Shown: positions 9,132 through 18,370, counted from the stretch's first letter. The stretch is DNA of 64,000 nucleotides from Prevotellaceae bacterium (GCA_028726625.1 JAQYPT010000090.1:1-64000); one strand, 5' to 3'. Numbers and translations: made by a program. The notes: generated by a model from the letters alone, not told the origin.

Positions 9132-10066
9132 ACCTCCCATTGATAAGTGTCATAACATATAGCACGACCGCCAAATCCCTCTTTTTGATGAATGAGTGAG
9201 GCGTTGAGCAGGTGCCCATCTTGCAGAGTGGACGTGCCAAAATCAAAATATTGTTTTTCGTCCCACGATTGATGAAGTAAGAAATGGAACAGCCCATCGA
9301 TGACACGCAGTTGCTTTCCTTCGGGCGATGCCGAAATGTATTGCGTATGCACCACGTTGGGAGTGAGATAAAGAACGGTTCCTCCTAACACCATGTTATC
9401 TTTGCATGCCACATACAACTGGATGTGATGGGGGAAACGCTGGTGCAACAGTTCTATTTCCTGCAAGCTATGGACGGGCTTCGCACCGTATTTATTCATT
9501 AAATTGTCATCCAACACTTGCCAAAAAGCAGCAAAATCGTTGCTAAGTTTGATTTCGATGCCATTTTTCATGCATTGTTTAACACCGCGCCTACGGTTCT
9601 CACTCCATTTCAGGGGATGCGTCAAATCAATGACAGAAGAAATGCTTCGTGCCACTAATTGGGCGTTGCAGACTTTGAAGAGTGCGTACAAATCCTCTTC
9701 GGCAGGTGTCAGGTGATAGATAGAAGGTGTGGGACGGTACACCACTTGCTTGAATCCATGATTGCGAAGGTGTTGGTTAAGCTCTTCAAACAGCACGAGG
9801 ATATCGGCGGTTCTCACTTGTTGATCCATGATGAGACCACCGTATGTCAGTCCAAAATGCGAATACAGGGTGTCGTCAACACGATGGGCGGGCAGCATGG
9901 CATACAACTTTTCGTCTTTGTAGAACATCAACGAATAGTCATTGAACCTGTCTTCGTGGTAGTTCATGTAGCTTCTGTCGAACAAGAACGTGGCATTTTT
10001 TGCCTTTTCTGCATAGCCGTTCCATTGTTCTTCATCGGCTTTGGTGTATCTACGAATGTCAAACAT
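9128..10066 (-). CDS. GNAT/FemAB-like N-acyltransferase
   Basis: 312 aa, soluble. It has the FemAB-style double-GNAT layout: an N-terminal half with FLFDRSYMNYH and a C-terminal acyl-CoA-like fold with LYVACKDNMVLGGTVL and a YFDFGTST strand. By position between fdtA and fdtB it is the likely enzyme acylating the C3 amino group of the dTDP-amino sugar, a step usually done by a hexapeptide-repeat enzyme (FdtC/QdtC). That assignment is inference from gene order. It overlaps fdtB by four bases. Confidence 0.82.
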   Translation of the reverse strand: MFDIRRYTKADEEQWNGYAEKAKNATFLFDRSYMNYHEDRFNDYSLMFYKDEKLYAMLPAHRVDDTLYSHFGLTYGGLIMDQQVRTADILVLFEELNQHLRNHGFKQVVYRPTPSIYHLTPAEEDLYALFKVCNAQLVARSISSVIDLTHPLKWSENRRRGVKQCMKNGIEIKLSNDFAAFWQVLDDNLMNKYGAKPVHSLQEIELLHQRFPHHIQLYVACKDNMVLGGTVLYLTPNVVHTQYISASPEGKQLRVIDGLFHFLLHQSWDEKQYFDFGTSTLQDGHLLNASLIHQKEGFGGRAICYDTYQWEV

Positions 10067-10068
10067 GC

Positions 10069-10470
10069 TTACCTTTGCTTGATGTATTCCAAGAAAGCGT
10101 CATATTCTCTTATATAATCAGCTTCGTCAAAGGTCTCAGAAGCCAATACCAAGCATACGGCACCCGATGAGAAATCATCTAACGTCCGCCATGTGTCAGT
10201 ATCGACAAACAGGCCTTGATAAGGGTGGTTCAGCAGTATAGAAGTCTTTTCTTTGCCGTTGTCGAGCGTTACATGGAAGCTACCACTGAGAGCGATGATG
10301 AACTCTTGGCATTGTTTGTGGGCGTGTCCGCCCCTGTTTTCGCCTGCCGGAACATCGTACACCCAGTACACCCGCTTTACATCAAAGGGCACATCCTTGC
10401 ATCCTTCGGCAACGGTTAGGTTTCCTCTGGGGTCAACGATCTTAACTAAGTCAATGATTTTCGCTTCCAA
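10069..10470 (-). CDS. fdtA: dTDP-4-keto-6-deoxyglucose 3,4-ketoisomerase (FdtA/QdtA-like)
   Basis: Cupin-fold sugar ketoisomerase (WxcM-like), 133 aa, the normal length. The core reads GGHAHKQCQEFIIALSGSFHV, with the conserved histidines at the active site, followed by a second cupin motif around LNHPYQGLFVDTDTW. It converts the RmlB product to a 3-keto sugar for FdtB. The galacto (FdtA) or gluco (QdtA) outcome cannot be separated by eye. Confidence 0.92.
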   Translation of the reverse strand: MEAKIIDLVKIVDPRGNLTVAEGCKDVPFDVKRVYWVYDVPAGENRGGHAHKQCQEFIIALSGSFHVTLDNGKEKTSILLNHPYQGLFVDTDTWRTLDDFSSGAVCLVLASETFDEADYIREYDAFLEYIKQR

Positions 10471-10483
10471 CTGCTCGTGTTTC

Positions 10484-11632
10484 TTATCGGTTACCGTACA
10501 TTTGCTCGTAGTATTTTTGATAGTTTCCAGAGGTTACCTCGTTGATCCAATCCTGATGTTGTAGGTTCCATTTGATGGTTTTCACGATTCCATCGGCAAA
10601 CATAGTTTCAGGATACCACCCCAAATCGTTCTTTATCTTTGTAGGATCAATAGCGTAACGCTGGTCGTGTCCTAATCTATCAGCAACAAAAGTAATCAGG
10701 CTGTCGTTGATCCAATCAATCTTAATATTGCCTTGTTCATCCACTTCTTGCTTCTTCAGCACCTTTCTCAGGTCTTTATCCTGCTGCATCATGTCGTGAA
10801 TGGTCTTGATAGTGAGCTTCACAATGTCGATGTTCTTCATCTCGTTATGTCCACCTACATTGTACACCTCGCCTTCTTTACCCTCTCGCACCACCATGTC
10901 AATGGCTTTGCAGTGGTCTTCTACATAGAGCCAGTCGCGCACATTGTCGCCCTTGCCGTATACGGGAAGTTGTTTGCCCTCAAGGATATTTTTGATAATG
11001 AGCGGTATCAACTTCTCTGGAAAGTGATAAGGACCGTAGTTGTTAGAGCATCGTGTGATGCTAACGGGCATGCGATAGGTGTCGCGATAAGCCATAACAA
11101 TCATGTCTGCACTGGTCTTTGATGCGCTATAGGGGCTGTGCGGACACAGCGGAGTTTGTTCTGTAAAGTATCCTTCTGCGCCCAATGAGCCATATACCTC
11201 GTCGGTAGAAACCTGATGATAGCGTTTGCCAGCTTTCCAAGTGGGATAACCTTGTGCATCTTTGCCCGTGACCCAAGCCCTTCGGGCAGCGTCCATGAGG
11301 TTTTGAGTACCAAGTATATTCACCGAAAGAAACAATTGTGGGTCCTCGATACTGCGGTCCACATGACTCTCTGCCGCAAAGTTTACGACAAAGTCTATAT
11401 CGTGTTCAGCAAACAACTTGTCTGCCAAATCCTTGTCTCTGATGTCGCCTTTCACGAAGAAACAACGTTTGTTGTCAATGTCATTCTTGATAGTACCGAG
11501 ATTGCCTGCGTAGGTCAGTGCATCCAGTATAATCACCTTGATGTCTTCGTTCTTGTACTTTTTGTCAAGCAAATACTTGATGAAATTGGCTCCGATGAAG
11601 CCTGCGGCTCCTGTAACTAAGTATGTTTTCAT
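10484..11632 (-). CDS. rmlB: dTDP-glucose 4,6-dehydratase
   Basis: Extended short-chain dehydrogenase making dTDP-4-keto-6-deoxyglucose. GAAGFIG at 8-14 binds NAD; STDEVYGSLG and the YSASK motif carry the catalytic residues; RCSNNYGPYHFPEKLIP and the C-terminal DRLGHDQRYAID are specific to RmlB. 382 aa, slightly longer than the usual ~350. RmlA, which makes its substrate, is not in the window. It overlaps the preceding small membrane protein gene by four bases. Confidence 0.97.
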   Translation of the reverse strand: MKTYLVTGAAGFIGANFIKYLLDKKYKNEDIKVIILDALTYAGNLGTIKNDIDNKRCFFVKGDIRDKDLADKLFAEHDIDFVVNFAAESHVDRSIEDPQLFLSVNILGTQNLMDAARRAWVTGKDAQGYPTWKAGKRYHQVSTDEVYGSLGAEGYFTEQTPLCPHSPYSASKTSADMIVMAYRDTYRMPVSITRCSNNYGPYHFPEKLIPLIIKNILEGKQLPVYGKGDNVRDWLYVEDHCKAIDMVVREGKEGEVYNVGGHNEMKNIDIVKLTIKTIHDMMQQDKDLRKVLKKQEVDEQGNIKIDWINDSLITFVADRLGHDQRYAIDPTKIKNDLGWYPETMFADGIVKTIKWNLQHQDWINEVTSGNYQKYYEQMYGNR

Positions 11633-11895
11633 ATTTCTTGTTGTTTTTTATGCTCTTTGTCTTTAACGACTTTATCGTAAGTTTCCAAATATTCCTGATT
11701 CTTTTCCTTTCGTTTTTTCTGTTCTTTGTAGTCAGAATAGATGTTGAGCAACGTCATGATAAATCCAAACGAGGCACTCCCAATCATCAAATTTGGCCAA
11801 TGATATTCACTACCCCAATCGAACAGGAGTTGTGTACCATAATACACGCCAGTCAGTACGATAAATTGAAATAAATAAGTATGTGCTTTTTTCAT
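11629..11895 (-). CDS. Small membrane protein, two predicted TM helices
   Basis: With ATG at 11895 (eight bases past the stop of the phosphoesterase gene) the product is 88 aa, MKKAHTYLFQ..., rather than the 98-aa ORF. Two hydrophobic segments (around FIVLTGVYYGTQLLF and LMIGSASFGFIMTLL) are followed by a long, highly charged, Lys/Glu-rich tail likely to be a cytoplasmic helix. No family recognised. The four-base overlap with rmlB suggests translational coupling. Confidence 0.65.
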   Translation of the reverse strand: MKKAHTYLFQFIVLTGVYYGTQLLFDWGSEYHWPNLMIGSASFGFIMTLLNIYSDYKEQKKRKEKNQEYLETYDKVVKDKEHKKQQEI

Positions 11896-11902
11896 CTGTG
11901 TT

Positions 11903-12409
11903 TTATGGATGATGGTTCTTATCACTTAATGTAATAACTTCACAATCGGTGAATTTATTGCCTTCTATGGTTAATCTTATCAGCGTTCTTTCACGATGCC
12001 AGCCTTGTAAGCCTGCCGCACCGGGATTGATGTGCAACAAGTTGATTGTTTTGTCGTATTGAACTTTCAGGATATGCGAGTGTCCACAAACGAATAATTG
12101 TGGTGGTGAAGCAAAAAGCAAACTACGTATTTGTGGGGCGTAATTACCGGGATAGCCGCCGATATGCGTCAGCAATACATCCACATCTTCGCATTTGAAA
12201 CGCAGTTTGTCACGGTACATTCGTCGCAAGTCACCACCGTCACAGTTGCCGCAAACAGCCCTTAACGGCTTGATAGCAGCCAATTTTTGTGCCACTTCCA
12301 ATGAGCCAATGTCGCCAGCATGCCATATCTCATCACATTCGGCAAAGTATTTCTCGTACTTGTCGTCCCAATAGGCGTGCGTATCACTGATGATTCCAAT
12401 TCGTTTCAT
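11903..12409 (-). CDS. Metallophosphoesterase (YfcE/MJ0936-like)
   Basis: Calcineurin-like phosphoesterase, 168 aa, with the full metal-binding set: ISDTHAYW, HAGDIGS, CGNCDGG, LLTHIGGYPG and GHSH. Members of this small family hydrolyse phosphodiesters; the natural substrate is unknown. Its start overlaps the stop of the upstream kinase-like gene (ATGA). Cytoplasmic. Confidence 0.92.
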   Translation of the reverse strand: MKRIGIISDTHAYWDDKYEKYFAECDEIWHAGDIGSLEVAQKLAAIKPLRAVCGNCDGGDLRRMYRDKLRFKCEDVDVLLTHIGGYPGNYAPQIRSLLFASPPQLFVCGHSHILKVQYDKTINLLHINPGAAGLQGWHRERTLIRLTIEGNKFTDCEVITLSDKNHHP

Positions 12410-13059
12410 GGCTTTCTTCCCTCTTCTCTAATGTCGAGTTCAAAGCGCCGACGAATGAAACAGCCTATGATATCTGCTGTTTTATCCAGTCCCATGATGC
12501 TCGAATTCACACAAAGGTCGTAGCTACTACTATGTCCCCACTTCTTTCCAGTGTAATAATTGTAGTACGAAGACCTGTCGCTCTCCTTGTTATTGATAAG
12601 TTTTCTGGCAGCCTCTTCGTCACATTTCTGCCGTTCACAAACCAGTCGGATGCGATCTTTCATGTCGGCAGTGATGAAAATGTTTACCGTGTTTGGATAA
12701 GTTCGCAGCACATAGTCGGCAGCTCGTCCAACAAACACACAACTACCTTCATCGGCAGCCTTCATAATGGCTTCGCTTTGGAACTGAAAAAGACTCTCTT
12801 GCGAGAACTTGTTGTCATAGAAGTTATTATCGCTCAATAAAGGTGCACGCGTGTGGAAGAGGGTTTGGAAAAAGCCTTTGTGCTCATCATTCTGCTCAAA
12901 AAACTTCTCACTGAACCCACTTTCTTTAGCAGCTAAATTGAGTATCTCTTTGTCATAAAACTGACATCCAAACTCATCGGCAAGCAGTTTGGCGATAATG
13001 CGTCCACCACTGCCCACCTGTCGGCCAACGTTAATGATTATCTTCTTGTTGTTTCCCAT
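12406..13059 (-). CDS. Cytidylate kinase-like family protein
   Basis: 217 aa, matching the cytidylate-kinase-like family rather than the standard Cmk. The P-loop region reads NVGRQVGSGGRIIAKLLAD, followed by FYDKEIL, then CVFVGRAADYVLR and the lid region RIRLVCERQKCDEE. Many members sit beside transporters in Bacteroidetes; the phosphate acceptor is unproven. It overlaps the MATE gene upstream by 29 bases. Confidence 0.9.
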   Translation of the reverse strand: MGNNKKIIINVGRQVGSGGRIIAKLLADEFGCQFYDKEILNLAAKESGFSEKFFEQNDEHKGFFQTLFHTRAPLLSDNNFYDNKFSQESLFQFQSEAIMKAADEGSCVFVGRAADYVLRTYPNTVNIFITADMKDRIRLVCERQKCDEEAARKLINNKESDRSSYYNYYTGKKWGHSSSYDLCVNSSIMGLDKTADIIGCFIRRRFELDIREEGRKP

Positions 13060-14419
13060 TGGTAGATTCTTTATGTTGTATTTTGAATTTCTTCATATAA
13101 ATCGTCATCATCGTCACAGCCACGATGACAGCAACAAGGTCTGAGGCAGGTAATGAGGCCCATACACCATCTATTCCAAAGATGGGAGGTAGGATAGCCA
13201 ATAGAGGTAATAAGAAAAGTAGCTGTCGGGATAAAGACAGAAAAATGCTAATTTTTACTTTTCCGATACATTGAAAGAAGTTGGTAATCACCATCTGTGC
13301 CCCGACAACAGGGAACATCAGCAGGTCAATACGTGTTCCCTTGATGGACATCTCAATGAGTGTCGGGTCGTTTGTAAAGAGACGCACACAATAGTACGGT
13401 ATAAACATGGCGATAGCCCAACCAACGGTCATGATAACCGTGGCAGCTATAATGGATAACTCTAAAACCCTCATCACCCGATCCAGCTGCATAGCACCGT
13501 AATTATAGCCAGCAATAGGCTGCATTCCTTGATTGATGCCCATGACGAACATGATGAAAACCACGCCGATACTGTTGGCGATGCCATAAGCTCCTACTGC
13601 CATGTCACCTCCATAGCGCACAAACTGATTGTTCATGAAGATAACAATGATACAAGCGCAAGCGTTCATCAGGAAAGGAGAGATGCCAATGCCGATGATA
13701 TTTTTTACCAAATCGGATTTGAGGCGATAGATACCTCTTTTTAGATGTAACAACTCATTGGGGTTGCTAAACAACTTGAGCTGCCAAACCAATGCGATGG
13801 CTTGTGAAATAATCGTTGCAAAAGCGGCTCCTCGAATACCCCAGCCCCACCAAAGAATGAAGATTGCGTCCAAAATAGCGTTCATGACCACCGTAAACAT
13901 GGTGGCGTACATGGCTTGATTGGGCTTGCTGGCAGCACGCAGCACGTTGTTCATGCCAAAATACATGTGAGATATGATGTTACCGATTAAGATAATTTCC
14001 ATATAGTCTCGTGCATAAGGCAAGGTGTTTTCACTGGCTCCGAAAAATAGGATAATGGGATCTAAAAAGAGTAAGCAGATAATTCCGAAGGCAAGTCCTA
14101 TAATAATATTTAATGTAACAGAGTTTCCCAATACATTCTCGGCAATATCGTAGTCCTTCTGTCCCAACTTCACAGAAATAGCAGTAGACGATCCTACACC
14201 TACAGCAGCACCAAAAGCAGCAGACAAGTTCATGAGCGGAAAGGTGATAGCTAATCCTGAAATTGCCAACGGACCCACCACCTGACCGATGAAAATGCGA
14301 TCTATCATATTGTATAGCGATGATGCCGTCATGGCAATCACGGCCGGCATGGCGTATTGCATCAGTAGAGCGCCAACAGGTTTGGTTCCTAATTCTAATG
14401 TTGCTGCTTTATTACCCAT
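13031..14419 (-). CDS. MATE family efflux transporter
   Basis: 462 aa inner-membrane exporter with twelve hydrophobic segments and MATE signature stretches (VGPLAISGLAITFPL, MGINQGMQPIAGYNYGA in the second half). The family exports cationic drugs or metabolites in exchange for Na+ or H+. It heads the minus-strand operon that ends with fdtB, an unexpected partnership. A TACATTTG -7 box lies upstream at 14452-14445 but without a well-spaced -33 box. Confidence 0.95.
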   Translation of the reverse strand: MGNKAATLELGTKPVGALLMQYAMPAVIAMTASSLYNMIDRIFIGQVVGPLAISGLAITFPLMNLSAAFGAAVGVGSSTAISVKLGQKDYDIAENVLGNSVTLNIIIGLAFGIICLLFLDPIILFFGASENTLPYARDYMEIILIGNIISHMYFGMNNVLRAASKPNQAMYATMFTVVMNAILDAIFILWWGWGIRGAAFATIISQAIALVWQLKLFSNPNELLHLKRGIYRLKSDLVKNIIGIGISPFLMNACACIIVIFMNNQFVRYGGDMAVGAYGIANSIGVVFIMFVMGINQGMQPIAGYNYGAMQLDRVMRVLELSIIAATVIMTVGWAIAMFIPYYCVRLFTNDPTLIEMSIKGTRIDLLMFPVVGAQMVITNFFQCIGKVKISIFLSLSRQLLFLLPLLAILPPIFGIDGVWASLPASDLVAVIVAVTMMTIYMKKFKIQHKESTNGKQQEDNH

Positions 14420-14538
14420 TCAAAAATCTCCATGTTTATCTTTGCAAATGTACAAAAAACTTCTGGTTCATCCTAGCGTGAAACAAGGATAAAGAATGCT
14501 TTTCCTTATTTTATCAGTTATCTTTGAAATTAAAATTG

Positions 14539-14546
14539 TATTTTTG
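14539..14546 (+). promoter_or_regulatory. -7 box TATTTTTG upstream of xseA
   Basis: Perfect TAnnTTTG. The predicted transcription start is near 14553, downstream of the GTG at 14546, which rules out that longer ORF start and supports ATG at 14576. The -33 box is unclear. Confidence 0.5.
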
Positions 14547-14575
14547 TGCATCTTAGTCACAATAGCAATCAGAAG

Positions 14576-15871
14576 ATGAAGCAGGCTCTTTCTTTATACG
14601 AACTCAACGAACTGGTGCGCGAAACCCTCCAAACCACCATGCCCGATGAATATTGGGTGGAGGCCGAATTGTCTGAGGTACGCGAGGTAAGGGGGCATTG
14701 TTACATGGAACTGGTGCAGAAAGATGAGCGAACCAACACGCCCGTGGCTAAGGCATCGGCCAAATGTTGGAAGAACAAGTGGATGCTGATGCGCCCTTAC
14801 TTTGAACGCACAACCGGAAAAGTGCTGCGCGCTGGCATGAAAGTGTTGCTGAAGGTGTACGCCAATTTCCACGAGGCTTACGGCTTTTCTTGGATTGTTA
14901 CCGATATCGACCCTGTTTATACGATGGGTGATATGGCAAGGAAAAGACAAGAAATCATTGCCCAATTAAAGGCAGAGGGCGTCTTTGATTTACAAAAAGA
15001 CTTGCACCTATCCATGTTTGCGCGCCGCGTTGCCGTCATTTCCAGTGAGCAGGCAGCTGGCTATGGCGACTTTTTACGCCAGTTGAAAGATTGCGAGCAG
15101 GGGTTCAACTTTGAGGTTCAGCTCTTTCCTGCTGTCATGCAAGGCGAACGAGTGGAACCCAGCGTCATCGAAGCCTTGAACCATATCAATGCGCAAGTCG
15201 ATGACTTTGACGTGGTGGTCATCATTCGTGGCGGCGGTGCGACAAGCGATTTGAGTGGTTTTGACACCCTTTCGCTGGCTGAGAACGTAGCCAATTTCCC
15301 TTTGCCCATCATCACTGGAATTGGACATGAGCGCGATGAGAGCGTGTTGGACATGGTTTCGTTCCAGCGAGTCAAAACTCCTACGGCTGCAGCGGCGTAT
15401 CTCATCGATAACCTGGCTGACACCTTGGCTCGGATAGACGATGCGCAAAGTGAGATGGTGCAAATCGTGCGGCACTGCATGGAACAACAGAAGAATCGAT
15501 TCGTGCGCGTCTCGAGCAAAATACCGGTACTTTTCTCGCATGTCAGAGTGCGGCAGGAAGAGCGTTTGCAACAATATTTTTTGCAGCTCACCGCCAGGGC
15601 TTCCCGCAAAATCTCTGATGCCCAGCATCACGTCCAGGTACTTTCAAATAGTTTGAAACCGATGGCCGAGCGCAAAATCGTGACGGAAGGGCATCGCTTG
15701 GACATCCTTCAACAGCGATGCAAGTCGTTGGATCCCCAACTGCTGCTAAGCCGTGGCTACAGCATCACGCTGCACCAAGGACGCGCGGTACACGATGCCG
15801 GCGAGTTGAAGACGGGCGACGAGATAGAAACGCGCGTGGAGAATGGAACATTCAAATCAATCGTTAAATAA
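14576..15871 (+). CDS. xseA: Exodeoxyribonuclease VII large subunit
   Basis: Catalytic subunit of the single-strand-specific exonuclease VII. An N-terminal OB fold (EYWVEAELSEVREVRGHCYMEL) is followed by the catalytic domain with VIIRGGGATSDLSGFD and ITGIGHERDESVLD, then a long coiled-coil region and a C-terminal LLSRGYSIT...GDEIETRV segment. 431 aa from the ATG at 14576; the ORF-track start (GTG 14546) overlaps the promoter. xseB follows immediately. Confidence 0.96.
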   Translation: MKQALSLYELNELVRETLQTTMPDEYWVEAELSEVREVRGHCYMELVQKDERTNTPVAKASAKCWKNKWMLMRPYFERTTGKVLRAGMKVLLKVYANFHEAYGFSWIVTDIDPVYTMGDMARKRQEIIAQLKAEGVFDLQKDLHLSMFARRVAVISSEQAAGYGDFLRQLKDCEQGFNFEVQLFPAVMQGERVEPSVIEALNHINAQVDDFDVVVIIRGGGATSDLSGFDTLSLAENVANFPLPIITGIGHERDESVLDMVSFQRVKTPTAAAAYLIDNLADTLARIDDAQSEMVQIVRHCMEQQKNRFVRVSSKIPVLFSHVRVRQEERLQQYFLQLTARASRKISDAQHHVQVLSNSLKPMAERKIVTEGHRLDILQQRCKSLDPQLLLSRGYSITLHQGRAVHDAGELKTGDEIETRVENGTFKSIVK

Positions 15872-15872
15872 T

Positions 15873-16064
15873 ATGACCAAAGAAATAAACTATGAAGAAG
15901 CTGTTCGGCAGCTGGAAAACATTGTGCAGCGGATGGAAAACGAGGAACTCGATATCGACGAATTGACCACCGAACTGAAGAACGCTCAAAAGCTCATCAA
16001 ACTTTGTAAGGGGCGTCTGACTAAGGTAGATGCTGACATTAAGAAGATTTTGGAAGAAGATTAG
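15873..16064 (+). CDS. xseB: Exodeoxyribonuclease VII small subunit
   Basis: Small helical partner of XseA. The motif YEEAVRQLENIVQRMEN, then the hinge ELDIDELTTELKNAQKLIKLCKGRL, is the whole conserved fold. The ATG at 15873 lies one base past the xseA stop and gives 63 aa, matching family length; the ORF-track start (15843) would overlap xseA. Confidence 0.93.
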   Translation: MTKEINYEEAVRQLENIVQRMENEELDIDELTTELKNAQKLIKLCKGRLTKVDADIKKILEED

Positions 16065-16099
16065 GTGCGCTACGGGTTACAAAAAATACGCTGCAATCG

Positions 16100-16130
16100 T
16101 TGCGCATGCGTGATATTTTGCCTATTTTTG
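16100..16130 (+). promoter_or_regulatory. Bacteroidetes-type promoter for ilvE
   Basis: TTG (16100-16102), exactly 20 bases, then TATTTTTG (16123-16130). The predicted leader is about 30 nt before the ilvE ATG. Confidence 0.65.
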
Positions 16131-16168
16131 CGAAACACATGATGTGATTATAAACCTTTTAAACAGAT

Positions 16169-17191
16169 ATGATGATGAAAAATATTGATTGGGCTAACCT
16201 GTCCTTCGGTTATGTGAAGACCGACTACAACGTGCGTTGCTACTATCGTGACGGTCAATGGGGCGAGATTGAAGTATGCTCCGACGAGTACCTTAATATG
16301 CACATGGCCGCCGCTTGCCTGCACTATGGACAAGAAGCCTTCGAGGGTTTGAAGGCCTATCGCTGTCCGGATGGGAAGATACGCGTATTTAGAATGAACG
16401 AGAATGCGACTCGCTTGCAGAGTTCTTGTCGCGGTATCGTGATGCCTGAGCTGCCTACCGATCGTTTTGAAGAGATGGTTAAGATGGTGGTGAGGCTCAA
16501 CCAAGCGTACATACCACCCTACGAGAGCGGGGCTACGCTTTACATTCGTCCGCTGCTCATCGGCACTTCGGCGCAGGTGGGCGTGAATGCGGCGCGCGAA
16601 TACGCATTCATCATCTTTGTCACCCCTGTAGGACCTTATTTCAAAGGCGGATTTGCAAGCAACCCATACGTCATCATGCGCGGCTACGACCGCTCGGCTC
16701 CTTTGGGAACGGGTAAGTACAAGGTGGGCGGCAACTATGCCGCATCGCTCTACGCACACAGCATCGCCCACGAAAAAGGGTACGCCAGTGAGTTTTATCT
16801 CGATGCCAAGGAGAAGAAATACATTGACGAATGTGGGGCTGCAAACTTCTTCGGCATTAAGAACAACACGTATATCACGCCGAAGTCGACCAGCATCCTG
16901 CCTTCCATCACCAACAAAAGTCTCATGCAGTTGGCCGAAGACATGGGGCTGAAGGTGGAACATCGTCCCATTCCCGAAGAGGAGTTGGAAACATTTGAGG
17001 AGGCCGGAGCCTGCGGAACAGCTGCCGTCATTAGTCCCATCAGCTACATCGACGACCTTGATACGGGCAAACGTTATGAATTTGGTGATAAGCCCGGACC
17101 CATCTCCACAAAGCTGTACAACAAGTTGCGTGGCGTACAATATGGCACAGAGCCAGATATTCATGGCTGGACTACCGTGGTAATAGAGTAA
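16169..17191 (+). CDS. ilvE: Branched-chain amino acid aminotransferase
   Basis: Class IV (fold type IV) PLP enzyme for the last step of valine, leucine and isoleucine synthesis. 340 aa. Motifs: HYGQEAFEGLKAYR at the N-terminus, the PLP lysine in TGKYKVGGNYA, ECGAANFFGIKN, and the glycine-rich CGTAAVISPI. Start ATG at 16169, 16172 or 16175 (MMMKNIDW) is ambiguous by two residues. The 401-aa minus-strand ORF covering it is a shadow. Confidence 0.96.
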   Translation: MMMKNIDWANLSFGYVKTDYNVRCYYRDGQWGEIEVCSDEYLNMHMAAACLHYGQEAFEGLKAYRCPDGKIRVFRMNENATRLQSSCRGIVMPELPTDRFEEMVKMVVRLNQAYIPPYESGATLYIRPLLIGTSAQVGVNAAREYAFIIFVTPVGPYFKGGFASNPYVIMRGYDRSAPLGTGKYKVGGNYAASLYAHSIAHEKGYASEFYLDAKEKKYIDECGAANFFGIKNNTYITPKSTSILPSITNKSLMQLAEDMGLKVEHRPIPEEELETFEEAGACGTAAVISPISYIDDLDTGKRYEFGDKPGPISTKLYNKLRGVQYGTEPDIHGWTTVVIE

Positions 17192-17207
17192 TGATGGATA
17201 ATATAGA

Positions 17208-17229
17208 AGAGCGACATTCTTGTCGCTCT
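17208..17229 (+). terminator. Terminator after ilvE
   Basis: The 9-bp stem AGAGCGACA/TGTCGCTCT with a TTCT loop lies 17 bases past the ilvE stop codon and is followed by a pyrimidine-rich stretch. Confidence 0.75.
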
Positions 17230-17328
17230 CTTCTGTTTCGGGGCGGCATGAAAGTCGCCCTTTTATATTCATAAAACTTAGACTTTCATCACACAAATAT
17301 GATGTGTTATGGAAGTCATATCCAATCT

Positions 17329-17416
17329 CTTTGACTTTACCCTCCAAACCCATTGACTTTGCCTTGTAATCCCATTGACTTTGACCTCCAAACTCATTGA
17401 CTTTGGAAGCTCAAAC
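17329..17416. repeat. 22-bp tandem repeat array A (4 units)
   Basis: Four consecutive 22-base units: 17329-17350, 17351-17372, 17373-17394, 17395-17416. The consensus is close to CATTGACTTTGACCTCCAAACT. The third unit is identical over 22 bases to the reverse complement of a unit in the array at 28925-29010. 22 is not a multiple of three, and no gene overlaps. Confidence 0.85.
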
Positions 17417-17548
17417 GATAGTTTCAGAAAATCAATTAGTTACAAAGATACCTTTGTTTCTTTTGCGTATGTTTCAAAGATGAGAATCGAAGATGACGAA
17501 ACGTGTGCAAGAATGGATGATATTTCGGCCGATTAAAGCCTGTGTGGG

Positions 17549-17580
17549 TTTGGCTGAAATTAAATAATTGATTATCTTTG
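17549..17580 (+). promoter_or_regulatory. Bacteroidetes-type promoter for trmB
   Basis: TTTG (17549-17552), 20 bases, then TATCTTTG (17573-17580): both boxes and spacing match the consensus. The predicted start of transcription is about 12 bases before the trmB ATG. Confidence 0.7.
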
Positions 17581-17599
17581 CAAACACAAAAAACACTTT

Positions 17600-18370
17600 A
17601 TGGGCAAAGGAAAATTAGAGAAATTTGCTGAGATGGAGACATTCAAGAATGTCTTTCAATATCCCTTTTCTGTACTTGAGAACGTTCCTTTCGATATGAA
17701 AGGTCACTGGTGTGACGATTATTTTAAGAACAATCATCCCATTGTGCTGGAGCTGGGATGTGGTAAGGGCGAATATACCGTGGGACTGGCCAGGCTTTTC
17801 CCCGACGTGAACTTCATTGGCGTGGACATCAAGGGCGCGCGCATGTGGACCGGAGCCAAGCAGGCTTTGGCCGAAGGGTTGGACAATGTGGCTTTTCTGC
17901 GCACGAACATCGAGATGATTGACCGCTTTTTTGCCCAGGATGAGGTGCGGGAAATATGGCTCACTTTCTCTGATCCGCAGATGAAGAATGCCCGAAAACG
18001 GCTCTCCAGCACCTATTTCATGAACCGCTATCGCCGTTTCTTGGTGGACGGTGGGGTGGTGCATCTCAAGACCGACTCCAACTTTTTGTTCACTTACACA
18101 TCGCTCATGGTGGAGAAAAACCAGCTGCCATTGCTCCAAAAAACAGCTGACCTGTATCACACCGCTGACGTTGACGAGGCCACCCGGCGCATCTTGTCCA
18201 TCCAGACGTATTATGAAAGTATGTGGATGGAGCGTGGATTGAACATTAAGTACATCAAATTCCGACTGCCGCGCGAAGGCCAGTTGGAAGAACCCGATGT
18301 AGAAATACCGCTCGACGACTATCGCAGTTACCACCGTAGTAAGCGCAGTGGCAAGGCTACCGGTAAGTAA
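17600..18370 (+). CDS. trmB: tRNA (guanine-N7-)-methyltransferase
   Basis: SAM-dependent enzyme making m7G46 in tRNA. The SAM loop [11 protein letters not shown] is at about 50-60, an acidic [10 protein letters not shown] follows, and the family signature [16 protein letters not shown] is intact. 256 aa with a basic C-terminus. It is followed by a GH92 gene whose chosen ATG lies 22 bases past its stop, so the two may share the promoter at 17549-17580. Confidence 0.95.
   Translation: MGKGKLEKFAEMETFKNVFQYPFSVLENVPFDMKGHWCDDYFKNNHPIVLELGCGKGEYTVGLARLFPDVNFIGVDIKGARMWTGAKQALAEGLDNVAFLRTNIEMIDRFFAQDEVREIWLTFSDPQMKNARKRLSSTYFMNRYRRFLVDGGVVHLKTDSNFLFTYTSLMVEKNQLPLLQKTADLYHTADVDEATRRILSIQTYYESMWMERGLNIKYIKFRLPREGQLEEPDVEIPLDDYRSYHRSKRSGKATGK

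Noticed and set aside
16148-17353. 401-aa minus-strand ORF
   Set aside because: Antisense to ilvE over nearly its whole length and continues into the 22-bp repeats; no domain features.
17329-17416. Possible CRISPR array
   Set aside because: Units are contiguous with no unique spacers; no cas genes nearby. The same holds for the other tandem arrays.
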